From positions 493,761 to 557,760 of the forward strand of contig JABAYJ010000009.1 in assembly GCA_018609055.1 (NCBI GenBank): a DNA stretch of 64,000 nucleotides, read 5' to 3'. The translations under genes and the position numbers were made by a program. The notes under the pieces were generated by a model, which saw nothing but the letters and a program-made list of their open reading frames with translations, searched no databases and was not told the origin of the DNA. Below are positions 52,811 through 62,593 of the stretch, one piece after another. The stretch comes from Flavobacteriales bacterium (GTDB taxonomy: Bacteria > Bacteroidota > Bacteroidia > Flavobacteriales_D > CAJJDF01). Each line of letters starts with the position of its first letter. Position 1 is the first letter of the stretch.

Positions 52811-54112
52811 ATGAGAGTTAAAAACTGGACTCTTCCTTACGTTATTACTTACATTCTTGTTTGGTTTACAAAACAGGGATATTTTACTCGTGTATACAAG
52901 AAAGGGCTCAATAATATCCCAAAAGGGAAATCTGTAATATTTGCTGCTAATCACCAAAATTCACTAATAGATCCAATAGTAATTGCAACTGCAGGAACTA
53001 CTCCTGTTTTTTTTCTTACTAAATCAGATGTTTTTAAAAAACCAGCTATTGCAAAAATTCTCTATGCATTAAACATGCTACCAATTTATAGAGAAAGGGA
53101 TGGAGCTGATTTTATGGATAAAAACAGAGCTATTTTTGATAGATGTAGCGAAATACTTTCTAAACGAGGAAGAATTATCATATTTCCAGAAGGAAGTCAT
53201 GATAATGACAATAGATTAAGAAGACTTAAAAAAGGAATAGTTAGAATCGCTCTACAAGCTCATGAAGAATCTAATGAAGATATATGGATTGTACCAGTAG
53301 GACTTAATTATTCGAATACACGAAATAAGTGTGCTGACTTATTAGTGAGTTATGGTGAAGCAATTAATGCTAGTGATACATTTAGGTCTAAAACAGATTC
53401 TACTAATGAGAATGACTTATTTACTCCATTAATGTCAACTATTATGGAAGGTTTAAGTAATGAAATGCTTGATTACTCAAACCAAAGTTATTATGAGTTG
53501 TACGACTTTTTATTAGCTAAAATTAGAAGATCCAGAACAACCTTGATAAAAAAGTTTAATTGGAATAAGGATAAGAATAATAAGCTAACAAGTTATTTTG
53601 ATACTAAACCAAATGAGTCTGATGAAATGTTGGTCTTTGTTAAGGAAATAGAGCTAGCTTGCAAAGAGCAAGAGGTACGCCCTTATTTATTTAATAAAAA
53701 GCGACATGATATCTTGCTACCTGTCTTGGGACTTATATTAGGTCTTCCATTAGCCATTTATGGAATAGTGAACAGTTATTTTCCTGCAATTTTGCCAGAG
53801 AAACTTATCCTGAGTAAGATAAAAGATAGACAATACGACAGCTCCATAAACATGGTGCTTGGTGGGTTTCTAATGTTTTTCTTTTGGTGTGTTCAATCAT
53901 TTATAGTTTCATTGTTCACAGATCATTACATATGGTTTTGGTATTTTTTATCGTGTGTTATTTCAAGATGGTTTTCTTATGAATATCATATTTATTTCCT
54001 AAGGTTTAAAGGAAAAAGAAACTACAATATCTTTGTTAAAGCTAATCCCGAAAAGACATCTAAACTTCAAACATATTACAAAGAATTAAAACAATTCATA
54101 TTCAATTTATAA
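52811..54112 (+). CDS. 1-acyl-sn-glycerol-3-phosphate acyltransferase-like protein (PlsC family)
   Basis: An inner membrane acyltransferase of 433 residues, longer than PlsC (about 245). The acyltransferase motif is AANHQNSLIDP (a His followed by Asp after five residues, a spacing seen in LPLAT relatives), and the glycerophosphate-binding motif is FPEGSHDNDNRLR. A C-terminal extension of about 200 residues has two hydrophobic segments (about 308-335 and 350-390: MVLGGFLMFFFWCVQSFIV). It probably acylates lysophosphatidic acid or a related lipid. It precedes the S9B peptidase by 2 nt. Confidence 0.82.
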   Translation: MRVKNWTLPYVITYILVWFTKQGYFTRVYKKGLNNIPKGKSVIFAANHQNSLIDPIVIATAGTTPVFFLTKSDVFKKPAIAKILYALNMLPIYRERDGADFMDKNRAIFDRCSEILSKRGRIIIFPEGSHDNDNRLRRLKKGIVRIALQAHEESNEDIWIVPVGLNYSNTRNKCADLLVSYGEAINASDTFRSKTDSTNENDLFTPLMSTIMEGLSNEMLDYSNQSYYELYDFLLAKIRRSRTTLIKKFNWNKDKNNKLTSYFDTKPNESDEMLVFVKEIELACKEQEVRPYLFNKKRHDILLPVLGLILGLPLAIYGIVNSYFPAILPEKLILSKIKDRQYDSSINMVLGGFLMFFFWCVQSFIVSLFTDHYIWFWYFLSCVISRWFSYEYHIYFLRFKGKRNYNIFVKANPEKTSKLQTYYKELKQFIFNL

Positions 54113-54114
54113 TT

Positions 54115-56337
54115 ATGAGAAATACACTTTTATATCTATCAATAATACTATCAACTTGTTCCTTTTCTCAAAAAACTGAAATTCCTTCAACATTGTCAGG
54201 TCCTCATTTTAGAGTTCCTGAAGAAAAAGTAGAATTAAAGGAACTAACACTTAATGATGCAGTTTTGGGATATTACAAGGGATTGTATCCTTCAGGTATT
54301 TCTGCTCTTAAATTTGTTGATGGAACAGATGATTATTTTTATTATGAAGACAAAGCGTATCACATAAAGGACGCTAAAACACAAACAAAAAAGCTAACTC
54401 TTGATAGTGCTTTCTTTCAGAAAGACTTTCCTGGATTGCCTTCAGTTCCAAGAATCTCAATGATTAATGCTACTGAAATGATTATTGCACAAAGGAATCA
54501 AACTATTATTTACACTTATTCAGGTGATAACAAAGGAAAAAAAATAATTATTAATACTCCTGAAGGAGCTGCTAACAAAGAGTTTAATCTTTATGCGCAA
54601 GCAGTGGCGTATACGATAGAAAATAATTTGTATTTGGCTACGGCCAAGGATAGCATGATAACAATTGTTGAAAATGCAAACACAAATATTGTAACAGGAC
54701 AAGCCATTCACAGATTTGAGTTTGGAATTAGTAAAGGAATATTTTGGTCGCCAGATGGAAATTATGTGGCTTTTTATCAAAAAGATGAAACTGATGTAGC
54801 TGATTACCCATTACTAGACATCTCTAAAACTCCAGGAACTGTAAGGTCAATAAAATATCCAATGGCAGGGCAAAAGAGTGAATATGGTAAAGTAGGAGTA
54901 TATAACATCAAAAAGGGAAGAACAGCTTTTCTTGGGCTTGTGAAAAGAAAAATGATGATGAATACTGGTGGAGAAAAGGACGATCATTATTTATCTAATG
55001 TAACATGGTCGCCTAATGAACAAAGCATTTACATTGCAGAAGTAAACAGAGATCAAAACCACATGTGGTTCAATGAATATAGTGTTAAGGGAAAGAATAA
55101 AGTAAGAACTGTATTTGAAGAAAAGCATGACAAATGGGTAGAACCTGAAAATCCAGGATTTTTTCCAACAAAGGATGAAAACACAATGCTTTGGATGAGT
55201 GAAAAAGATGGGTTTATGAATTTGTATAAAGTAAATATGACAAATGGAAGCTGGGATCCGTTAACCAACTTTGACTTTCCTATAACTTCATTTATGGGAA
55301 TTAACAATACTGGGACTGAGGCTTATGTTCAAGCAACTGGAGGTGATGGTAGAGAGAGAAATTTATATGTTGTTTCATTAAAAGAACTAGATGTAATGCA
55401 TGTAACTCCTTCAAGAGGAACACATAATGGACAAGTGAGTAACTCTGGTAACTATATGATTGACGTATTTTCAAATACTACAACCCCTAGAATTACGCAA
55501 ATAATTGAGACACATACTATTGAAATAGAAAAGTTGAAGGTTTCAAAAAATCCTTTAGAAGAATATAAATTAGCAACTATGGAATTAGGAGTATTAACTT
55601 CTAAAAGTGGAGAAAAGTTATATTCTAGAATGTTTAAGCCAGCTGATTTTAGTGCAAATAAAAAATACCCAGTATTAATTTATGTGTATGGAGGACCTCA
55701 TGCACAATTGATAACAAACAGTTGGGGAGGAGGAGCAAGTATGTGGATGCACTGGATGGCAAACCAAGGATACATAGTTTACACAGTTGATGGAAGAGGA
55801 TCTGCTAACAGAGGTTTTAATTTCGAAAATCAAATTCACAGACAAATTGGAGAAGTAGAAATGGAAGATCAATTGACAGGAGTTGATTATCTTAAATCAC
55901 TACCTTATGTTGATTCTAAAAGACTAGCTGTTCACGGGTGGAGTTATGGTGGGTTTATGACTACTTCATTAATGTTAAGACATCCTGGTGTATTTACAAC
56001 TGGAGTTGCAGGAGGACCAGTAATTGAATGGAAATGGTATGAAATCATGTATGGTGAACGTTACATGGATTCACCACAAGATAACCCAGATGGATACAAG
56101 AAAAATAGCTTGATGCAATACGTGAAAGATTTGGAGGGTAAATTATTGACGATTCACGGTACTATTGATGATGTAGTTGTAATGCAACACAACTTAGCTT
56201 TGGTTCAACAATCTGTAACAGATGGAATACAAATGGATTTCTTTGCTTACCCTATGCACCCGCATAATGTAAGAGGTAAAGACAGAGTTCATTTGATGAC
56301 TAAAGTGTTGAATTATATTATTGAAAATAATAAGTAA
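54115..56337 (+). CDS. Dipeptidyl peptidase IV-like serine peptidase (family S9B)
   Basis: An exported peptidase of 740 residues with signal MRNTLLYLSIILSTCSFSQ. An N-terminal eight-bladed beta-propeller (about 40-500; DPPIV_N type, with FEFGISKGIFWSPDGNYVAF) covers the C-terminal alpha/beta hydrolase. The catalytic triad is Ser610 (HGWSYGGFMT), Asp685 (GTIDDVV) and His717 (MHPHNV). It removes X-Pro or similar dipeptides from peptides in the periplasm. Length and order fit family S9B. The pcm gene begins at the next base. Confidence 0.94.
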   Translation: MRNTLLYLSIILSTCSFSQKTEIPSTLSGPHFRVPEEKVELKELTLNDAVLGYYKGLYPSGISALKFVDGTDDYFYYEDKAYHIKDAKTQTKKLTLDSAFFQKDFPGLPSVPRISMINATEMIIAQRNQTIIYTYSGDNKGKKIIINTPEGAANKEFNLYAQAVAYTIENNLYLATAKDSMITIVENANTNIVTGQAIHRFEFGISKGIFWSPDGNYVAFYQKDETDVADYPLLDISKTPGTVRSIKYPMAGQKSEYGKVGVYNIKKGRTAFLGLVKRKMMMNTGGEKDDHYLSNVTWSPNEQSIYIAEVNRDQNHMWFNEYSVKGKNKVRTVFEEKHDKWVEPENPGFFPTKDENTMLWMSEKDGFMNLYKVNMTNGSWDPLTNFDFPITSFMGINNTGTEAYVQATGGDGRERNLYVVSLKELDVMHVTPSRGTHNGQVSNSGNYMIDVFSNTTTPRITQIIETHTIEIEKLKVSKNPLEEYKLATMELGVLTSKSGEKLYSRMFKPADFSANKKYPVLIYVYGGPHAQLITNSWGGGASMWMHWMANQGYIVYTVDGRGSANRGFNFENQIHRQIGEVEMEDQLTGVDYLKSLPYVDSKRLAVHGWSYGGFMTTSLMLRHPGVFTTGVAGGPVIEWKWYEIMYGERYMDSPQDNPDGYKKNSLMQYVKDLEGKLLTIHGTIDDVVVMQHNLALVQQSVTDGIQMDFFAYPMHPHNVRGKDRVHLMTKVLNYIIENNK

Positions 56338-56985
56338 TTGACAGATACCTTCAGACATAAAGGCTTAAGAAAGAAATTAGCAGAAGAAATTACAGCTAAA
56401 GGAATTACCGATACTCGAGTGATTGAGGCAATTGGAAAAATTCCTCGTCATTTCTTTTTAGATACGGCTTTTACTGAACATGCCTACGAAAACAAAGCTT
56501 TTCCAATAGGTTCTGGCCAAACTATTTCTCACCCTTACACGGTTGCTTTTCAATCCGAATTATTGCAGATTAAGAAAGGTCACAAAGTATTGGAAATCGG
56601 AACAGGTTCTGGTTATCAAACTACCGTTTTGATTGAACTTGGTGCAAAAGTTTATAGTGTAGAAAGACAAAAAGAGCTATTTGATAAAACGAAAAGAATC
56701 TTAACTAAAATGAGCTACATCTCTGCAAAGCTTTATTATGGTGATGGTTACAAAGGAATTCCTCAATATGCTCCTTACGATTCTATTATTGTTACTTGTG
56801 GAGCTCCTTTTATTCCCGAAGACCTTTTAAGCCAACTAAAAGTAGGAGGTAGGTTGGTAATTCCCGTAGGTGACGAAACTCAAATAATGACTTTGGTTGT
56901 AAGAGAATCTGAAACTAATTTCACTAAAAAGACTTTTGGAGATTTTAAATTTGTTCCTATGCTGGAGAAGAAGGCTAGGGATTGA
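56338..56985 (+). CDS. pcm: Protein-L-isoaspartate O-methyltransferase
   Basis: A 215-residue SAM-dependent repair enzyme that methylates isoaspartyl residues in aged proteins. VLEIGTGSGYQTTVLIELGA is the SAM motif, GSGQTISHPYTVAFQSELL the PCMT motif and KVGGRLVIPVGDETQIM the motif III region. It starts with TTG, because the family N-terminus (TDTFRHKGLRKKLAEEI) begins there and no ATG or GTG is present before it. It follows the peptidase stop without a gap, so translation is probably coupled. Confidence 0.93.
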   Translation: MTDTFRHKGLRKKLAEEITAKGITDTRVIEAIGKIPRHFFLDTAFTEHAYENKAFPIGSGQTISHPYTVAFQSELLQIKKGHKVLEIGTGSGYQTTVLIELGAKVYSVERQKELFDKTKRILTKMSYISAKLYYGDGYKGIPQYAPYDSIIVTCGAPFIPEDLLSQLKVGGRLVIPVGDETQIMTLVVRESETNFTKKTFGDFKFVPMLEKKARD

Positions 56986-57060
56986 TTTTTTTCATTCACT
57001 AATTTACCCCTTAACTCATTTAAACATGGATAAAAATTAATAAAATAAGATTAATAATAT

Positions 57061-58089
57061 TTATGTTGATTCTCTTTCTATTAAATAGGTGTCAAGAATA
57101 ATTTGTCTGAAATCAATATCACTATCTCCGTGAGCCTCTCTAAGCTCAATCTCTTCAATTAACATTCTTATTGCTGTTTCACCAATTTCGTAATTTGGTT
57201 GATGAATAGTAGTAAGACTAGGACGAATAATTTGTGCTACCTGAGAATCGCTAAAACCTATTATTTTTAATTCCTCAGGTATCTTGATTCCAAGACTTTG
57301 AGCAGCTTGAATTGCCCCAACTCCTATTTGATCGGTAACGGCAAAAATTCCATCTGGCTTGTCATCACTATTTAATAATTCAAGAGTAAAGTCATACCCT
57401 TCTTTAAGAGTTACATCTTTGCATTCCATTACCATATTAGGATTAAGAGCTATATCATTATCCTCTAAAGCTGATCTGTATCCTTCAAAACGGGCAATAG
57501 AATTTAAAGGATGCTTTGGTCCTCGAATATGCGCAATTTTCTTACATCCTTTCTTTATTAGATGCTCTGTGGCTTTGTAAGCACTACTTTTATCATCAAT
57601 ATTCACCTTGTTACACTGAAATGTGTCACTAACCTTATCAAACATTACAATAGGAATATCATATTCTTTTAAAATATCAAAATGTTTAACACTTTTTGTT
57701 TCATTTGCCAAAGAGACTATTATCCCATCAACTTTTTTATTAAAAAGGAATCTCACATGTTTTTTCTCCTGTTTAGAAATGTTATGAGAAGTAGTAATTA
57801 TTATTTTATATCCTTTTTCTTCAGCATTTTTTATTATTCCTTCTAATACATTTGAGAAGAAAAAATGAACAACCTCAGGAATTATTACACCAATGATATT
57901 TGATTTACCTTTTTTGAGTGCAACTGCCCTCATATCAGGTTCGTAATTCATTTTTTTAGCCATTTTAATAACAGCTTTTTTAGTCTCTTTACTAATGTCA
58001 GGATAGTTTTTTAAGGCCTTAGATACAGTTGTAATTGTTGTTCCTAACTCCAATGCAATATCCTTAAGTGTAGTTCTGTTTTTAGACAT
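57061..58089 (-). CDS. LacI family transcriptional regulator, probably of sucrose use
   Basis: A 342-residue regulator. The N-terminal helix-turn-helix TLKDIALELGTTITTVSKAL (about residues 7-26) and the hinge with AVALKKGKSNIIGVIIPEV precede a sugar-binding periplasmic-protein-like domain (GIFAVTDQIGVGAIQAAQSL, IIGFSDSQVAQIIRPSLTTI). It is transcribed away from the TonB receptor, sucrose phosphorylase, transporter and kinase genes. The intervening region contains the 30-bp palindrome that is a good LacI-type operator. By position it represses that operon and possibly itself. The effector is unproven; sucrose, fructose or a phosphorylated product are candidates. Confidence 0.92.
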   Translation of the reverse strand: MSKNRTTLKDIALELGTTITTVSKALKNYPDISKETKKAVIKMAKKMNYEPDMRAVALKKGKSNIIGVIIPEVVHFFFSNVLEGIIKNAEEKGYKIIITTSHNISKQEKKHVRFLFNKKVDGIIVSLANETKSVKHFDILKEYDIPIVMFDKVSDTFQCNKVNIDDKSSAYKATEHLIKKGCKKIAHIRGPKHPLNSIARFEGYRSALEDNDIALNPNMVMECKDVTLKEGYDFTLELLNSDDKPDGIFAVTDQIGVGAIQAAQSLGIKIPEELKIIGFSDSQVAQIIRPSLTTIHQPNYEIGETAIRMLIEEIELREAHGDSDIDFRQIILDTYLIEREST

Positions 58090-58168
58090 TTTTTAATATA
58101 AATTGTTGACTAAAGTTAATAAAATTAAAAGAATATTAACATAATTTAGAATTATTCTAAATTAGATT

Positions 58169-58198
58169 TACGAAAACGTTAACGTTAACGTTTTCGTA
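58169..58198. promoter_or_regulatory. 30-bp perfect palindrome, predicted LacI-family operator
   Basis: The sequence is centred on AACGTTAACGTTAACGTT (58176-58193, three AACGTT units) flanked by TACGAA and TTCGTA. It covers the expected -33 region of the receptor promoter (-7 element at 58207), so binding would block RNA polymerase. The overlapping AACGTT steps could hold more than one dimer register. Confidence 0.85.
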
Positions 58199-58206
58199 GG
58201 TTTTTA

Positions 58207-58214
58207 TACATTTG
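58207..58214 (+). promoter_or_regulatory. TAnnTTTG promoter element of the sucrose operon
   Basis: TACATTTG lies 8 bp after the operator palindrome and about 125 nt before the receptor ATG. The long leader has no obvious strong hairpin. Confidence 0.65.
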
Positions 58215-58338
58215 AGCCTTGTCAGATTAATAAATACTTTACATATTTGGTAATAACAAAACAAAAAAAAATCGGTCAGTCATTTAAAAAACTATTTTCA
58301 AAATTGACCGGAAGTATTAACCCAAAAACCAATACCAA

Positions 58339-61022
58339 ATGAAAAAAAAATACAGCAGACGCATAAATTTTACAACTAAAATTTTTGGTCTATTAATGGC
58401 ATTCGTAACTCTATCGTTTTCGTCAGGGATATCACAAACCACTATTAAAGGTACAATAGTAGATGAAAGCAACAATACTGTTCCAGGAGTTGCAATTTTA
58501 ATAGAAGGAACATTAGAAGGAACAGTTTCTGATATTGATGGAAAATTTTCTTTAACAACAGAAAAAACAGGTCAAGTAAAATTGAGAACTTCTTACACAG
58601 GTTATAAAAGTGCTGAAAAAGAATTTGATTTATCTGGAGGACAAGTTGTTTGGGATGTAACATTAATTCAAGATGTTATGGGATTAGACGAATTAGTAGT
58701 AACAGGAGTAGCAAACGGAAGATCTAAATTAGAAAGTAGTGTATCTATTACTACATTAGATCCTAAGGCAATTGAAAATTCTGGAGCAAGAACTACTGCA
58801 GAAATATTCAGGACTATTCCTGGTATTAAAGCTGAAGCATCTGCAGGAGATGGAAATACAAATATTACAGTAAGAGGAATACCAATTTCTTCAGGTGGTT
58901 CTAGATATTTACAAATTCAAGAAGATGGGTTACCCGTATTACTTTATGGAGATATTGCTTTTGGAACTCAAGATCAATTCGTAAGAGTAGATCAAACAAT
59001 TGGAAGAGTAGAAGCAATTAGAGGTGGATCTGCTGCAACAATGACTAGTAATGGTCCTGCAGGAATAGTAAACTTTATTTCTAAAACTGGAGCTCAAGAA
59101 GGAGGAATGGTAGGGACGTCTTTTGGATTGGATTACAATTCTTTTAGAACTGACTTTAATTATGGAGCACCTATTTCTAATGATTTATCATTTAATATTG
59201 GTGGTTTTTACAGACAAGGTGAAGGAGCAAAAAATGCAAATCACTTAGTAAACAATGGTGGTCAAATTAAAGCTAACTTAACTAAAAGATATGATAATGG
59301 TTATGTTAGAATTTATGGAAAATACTTAAATGATAAGAGTGTTGCATACATGCCCATGCCTATTGCTGTTAGTGGAACTAATGCAAACCCAACTTGGGGA
59401 TCTATTGATGGATTTAGTGCAAACAGAAATGGTTTACAATCTCCTTTCTTAACCCAAAGTTTTGGATTAGGACCAGATGGTAACCCAAGAAACGTAAATG
59501 TTTCTGATGGATTAAACACTGAGTCTAGCTCTTTTGGAGCATCTATGAAATTTGATTTAGGAAATGGATGGACTTTAACTAGTAATGCAAGGATGTCAAT
59601 TAACGGAGGTAGATTTGTTGCACCATTTACTGCACAAGTAGGAACAACAGCATCAGTAATTGATGGAATTGTAACTGGAAATGGAGATACAACTGCAACT
59701 GGTGATCCAGTAGCATATTCTCTTCACAAAGTAACTTCTGGAGATTCTATAGGTGATACCGACAATGGATTAGTTCAAAGAATCCACATGTTTGATGTTG
59801 AATTAGAAAATTTCAACAATTTTATGAGTGATGTGAAAGTTGACAAAGATTTTGGTCAAGTACAAGTAACCGCAGGTGTATTCAAGAGTAATCAAAATGT
59901 AGAAGCATCTTGGATATGGAATAGTTATTTAATGGAAGTTGGTGAAGATGCTGAATTACTTAATGTAAAAGCTAATGGAAACGACTTAACAAATAATGGA
60001 CAACTTGCATATGGTGTGCCATTTTGGGGTAACTGTTGTACAGGTAAATACAACACTAACTATGATGTAATTGCACCATATATTAATACTGCAGTAGAAA
60101 TTACTGAAAAATTAAACTTTGATGGTGGTGTAAGATATGACTACGCTAGAGTAACTGGATCAGTATCACCAAGTCAGCAATTAGCTAATTTTGATGTAAA
60201 CGGAGACGGAACAATTGATGCAGCTGAAAAAAGTGTATCTAGAATAGATAACGCAAACTCTACACCAGTCAACTATAACTATGGTTACGTTTCATATTCT
60301 GCAGGTCTTAACTACCTATTAAGTGAGTCTAGTGCTGTTTTTGGAAGATATAGCCAAGGTTATGTTGGAAACGGAGAAAGAGCTACATGGCACCAAGCTG
60401 GACCTTATTTAGAAAACTTAGCACCTAAGAATTCTTTGGCACAAGCTGAACTTGGATACAAAAAGAGATTTAAAAATGCTGGAATATTTATTACTGCATT
60501 TTACGCTCTTACCGAAGAAGAAGCAGGTGTTGAAGCTACAACTCAAGCTGTATTAAGTAACGATTACCAATCTTTAGGAGTTGAATTTGAAGGACAAATT
60601 AACTTGAAGAGTTTTGATTTTAGAGGTTCTTTAACTTTTGTAGATGCTTCAATAGTTGATAATGACGCTAATGTAAACATTGGTAATGTTCCAAGAAGGC
60701 AACCAGCTATAACATATAGCTTTATGCCATCATATACTTTTGCTGCTGGACACAGTTTAACCTTAATGTAATGGGTCAGTCTAAAGCTTTTGCTCAAGAT
60801 AACAATGACTTAATTATGCCAGCATATACATTTGTTAACCTTACTGCTTTTGTAAAAGTGGCTAAGAACACAAGATTAACTTTAAGTGTAAACAACTTAA
60901 CAAATACAATAGGTATTACTGAATCTGAAGAAGGTTCTATTACTGATAATCAAGTAAACTATGTAAGAGCTAGATCAATTGCAGGAAGAACTATCCGTGC
61001 AGGAATCAATGTAAACTTTTAA
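58339..61022 (+). pseudogene. TonB-dependent receptor with carboxypeptidase-like domain, frameshifted near the C-terminus
   Basis: Outer membrane receptor, predicted for sucrose or sucrose-containing sugars by context. Signal peptide to about residue 32; a CarboxypepD_reg-like beta-sandwich (about 34-110: TTIKGTIVDESNNTVPGVAI); the plug (about 125-255); then the barrel. The first frame stops at TAA 60769-60771 after 810 codons. The remaining 83 codons (60771-61022), ending RARSIAGRTIRAGINVNF, continue in the -1 frame. One extra A in TTAATG (about 60763-60767) would restore a receptor of about 894 residues. It may be a real mutation or a sequencing error. No susD-like gene follows. Confidence 0.8.
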
Positions 61023-61072
61023 TGATTTTATGATTTTGGTTTAGGGGTAGGATGATTTTCTTACTCCGGTTG

Positions 61073-61105
61073 AAGGGCAGTTTATTTTTAAGCTGCCCTT
61101 TTATT
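61073..61105 (+). terminator. Hairpin between the receptor and sucrose phosphorylase genes
   Basis: AAGGGCAG (61073-61080) pairs with CTGCCCTT (61093-61100), followed by TTATTAATTT. The poor T run suggests partial termination or mRNA-end stabilisation within the operon. A weaker wobble-containing stem (61044-61051 with 61060-61067) precedes it. Confidence 0.55.
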
Positions 61106-61122
61106 AATTTAAATATTTTAGT

Positions 61123-62580
61123 TTGAAAAATAAAGTTCAATTAATAAGTTATATAGATCGTTTTGGAAAAGGTACAATTGCCGAGTTCCATAATTTTCTT
61201 AAAGAAAACTTACATTCACACCTTGAAGGAGGAGTTCATCTTCTGCCATTCTTTTCTCATATAGATGGTGCAGATGCTGGTTATGACCCAATGAATCATA
61301 AACAAGTAGATGTACGATTAGGAAATTGGGAAAATATAAAAGATTTATCGCAAGACTTTGATCTTGTAGTAGATCTTATAGTAAATCATATGTCTGATGA
61401 ATCTATAGAATTTAAATCTGTTCAAAAAGAGGGTTCAAATTCACCATATTTTGACTTGTTTCTTACTAAAGATAAAGTTTTTAAAAATGATGCTAATGAA
61501 AATGATATTAGTAAAATTTTTAGACCAAGACCAAATAGTCCATTTTTATTAAAAAAATTAGATAATGGTGAATCACATGAGTTTTGGACAACTTTTAGCG
61601 AACACCAAATTGATATTGATATTAAATCGGATATTGGTAAAAAATATATTGAATCAATAATTGAAACTTTTGCAACCGCAGGAGTTAAAATGATTCGTCT
61701 TGATGCCATAGGGTATTGCATAAAAAAACCAGGTACATCCTGTTTTATGTTAGAGGAGACTCTAGAATATATTTCAGAACTAACTGAAATCGTAAATGCC
61801 AAAGGAATTAAAGCATTGGCCGAAATTCATGCACATTACGAAACACAAATAGAAATTGCTAAGCGAGTAGATTTCGTCTATGATTTTGCTTTGCCACCCC
61901 TTATTTTACACACTTTGTATTCTAAAAACACCATTCGATTAAAACAATGGTTAGCTATAAGTCCAAGAAATTGCATTACAGTACTTGATACTCATGACGG
62001 AATTGGTGTTGCTGATTTAGCCTCAGTTGAAGGGAAACCAGGAATGTTATCAGATTCAGAGATAAATGAATTAGTGAATAACATTCACATTAATTCTAAA
62101 GAGACAAGTAGAAAAGCAACTGGTACAGCTGCATCTAACTTAGATATTTATCAAGTAAATTGTTCGTTTTATGATGCACTAGGAAGGCAAGATAACTTAT
62201 ATTTAATAGCTAGAGCTATTCAGTTCTTTTGTCCAGGTATTCCTCAAGTATATTATGGAGGATTATTGGCAGCCGAAAATGAAATGGAACTATTAGAACA
62301 AACCAAAGTAGGAAGAGATATTAATAGACCCTATTTTGATTTTGAAGAAATCTCAAAAATGCTAGATAAAGATCTTGTTAAAGATCTTTTAAAGATTATA
62401 GAATTTAGAAACTCTAACGATTCATTTAACGGAGAATTTGAATTAATTAATGGAGAAGACGGTCATCTAAACATGAGATGGACAAACGATAAACATTGGT
62501 CTGAATTAAGTATTGATCTTGTTTCTATGAAAATGGAGATAACTTATACAAATGATAATTTGATGATAAAACACTTTTAA
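61123..62580 (+). CDS. sucP: Sucrose phosphorylase (GH13 subfamily 18)
   Basis: Converts sucrose and phosphate to alpha-glucose-1-phosphate and fructose, in the cytoplasm. The 485 residues align by eye from end to end with bifidobacterial sucrose phosphorylase: KNKVQLISYIDRFGKGT, GVHLLPFF, HIDGADAGYDPMNH, FRPRPNSPF, AGTAASNLD-like TAASNLDIYQVN and GIPQVYYGG. Catalytic residues are Asp194 (RLDAIGY), Glu234 (LAEIHAHYE) and Asp292 (LDTHDG). The TTG start is supported because the homologues begin MKNKVQLI and no other start is near. The neighbouring transporter and kinase fit the reaction products. Confidence 0.93.
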   Translation: MKNKVQLISYIDRFGKGTIAEFHNFLKENLHSHLEGGVHLLPFFSHIDGADAGYDPMNHKQVDVRLGNWENIKDLSQDFDLVVDLIVNHMSDESIEFKSVQKEGSNSPYFDLFLTKDKVFKNDANENDISKIFRPRPNSPFLLKKLDNGESHEFWTTFSEHQIDIDIKSDIGKKYIESIIETFATAGVKMIRLDAIGYCIKKPGTSCFMLEETLEYISELTEIVNAKGIKALAEIHAHYETQIEIAKRVDFVYDFALPPLILHTLYSKNTIRLKQWLAISPRNCITVLDTHDGIGVADLASVEGKPGMLSDSEINELVNNIHINSKETSRKATGTAASNLDIYQVNCSFYDALGRQDNLYLIARAIQFFCPGIPQVYYGGLLAAENEMELLEQTKVGRDINRPYFDFEEISKMLDKDLVKDLLKIIEFRNSNDSFNGEFELINGEDGHLNMRWTNDKHWSELSIDLVSMKMEITYTNDNLMIKHF

Positions 62581-62593
62581 TTAAACTTAAATT

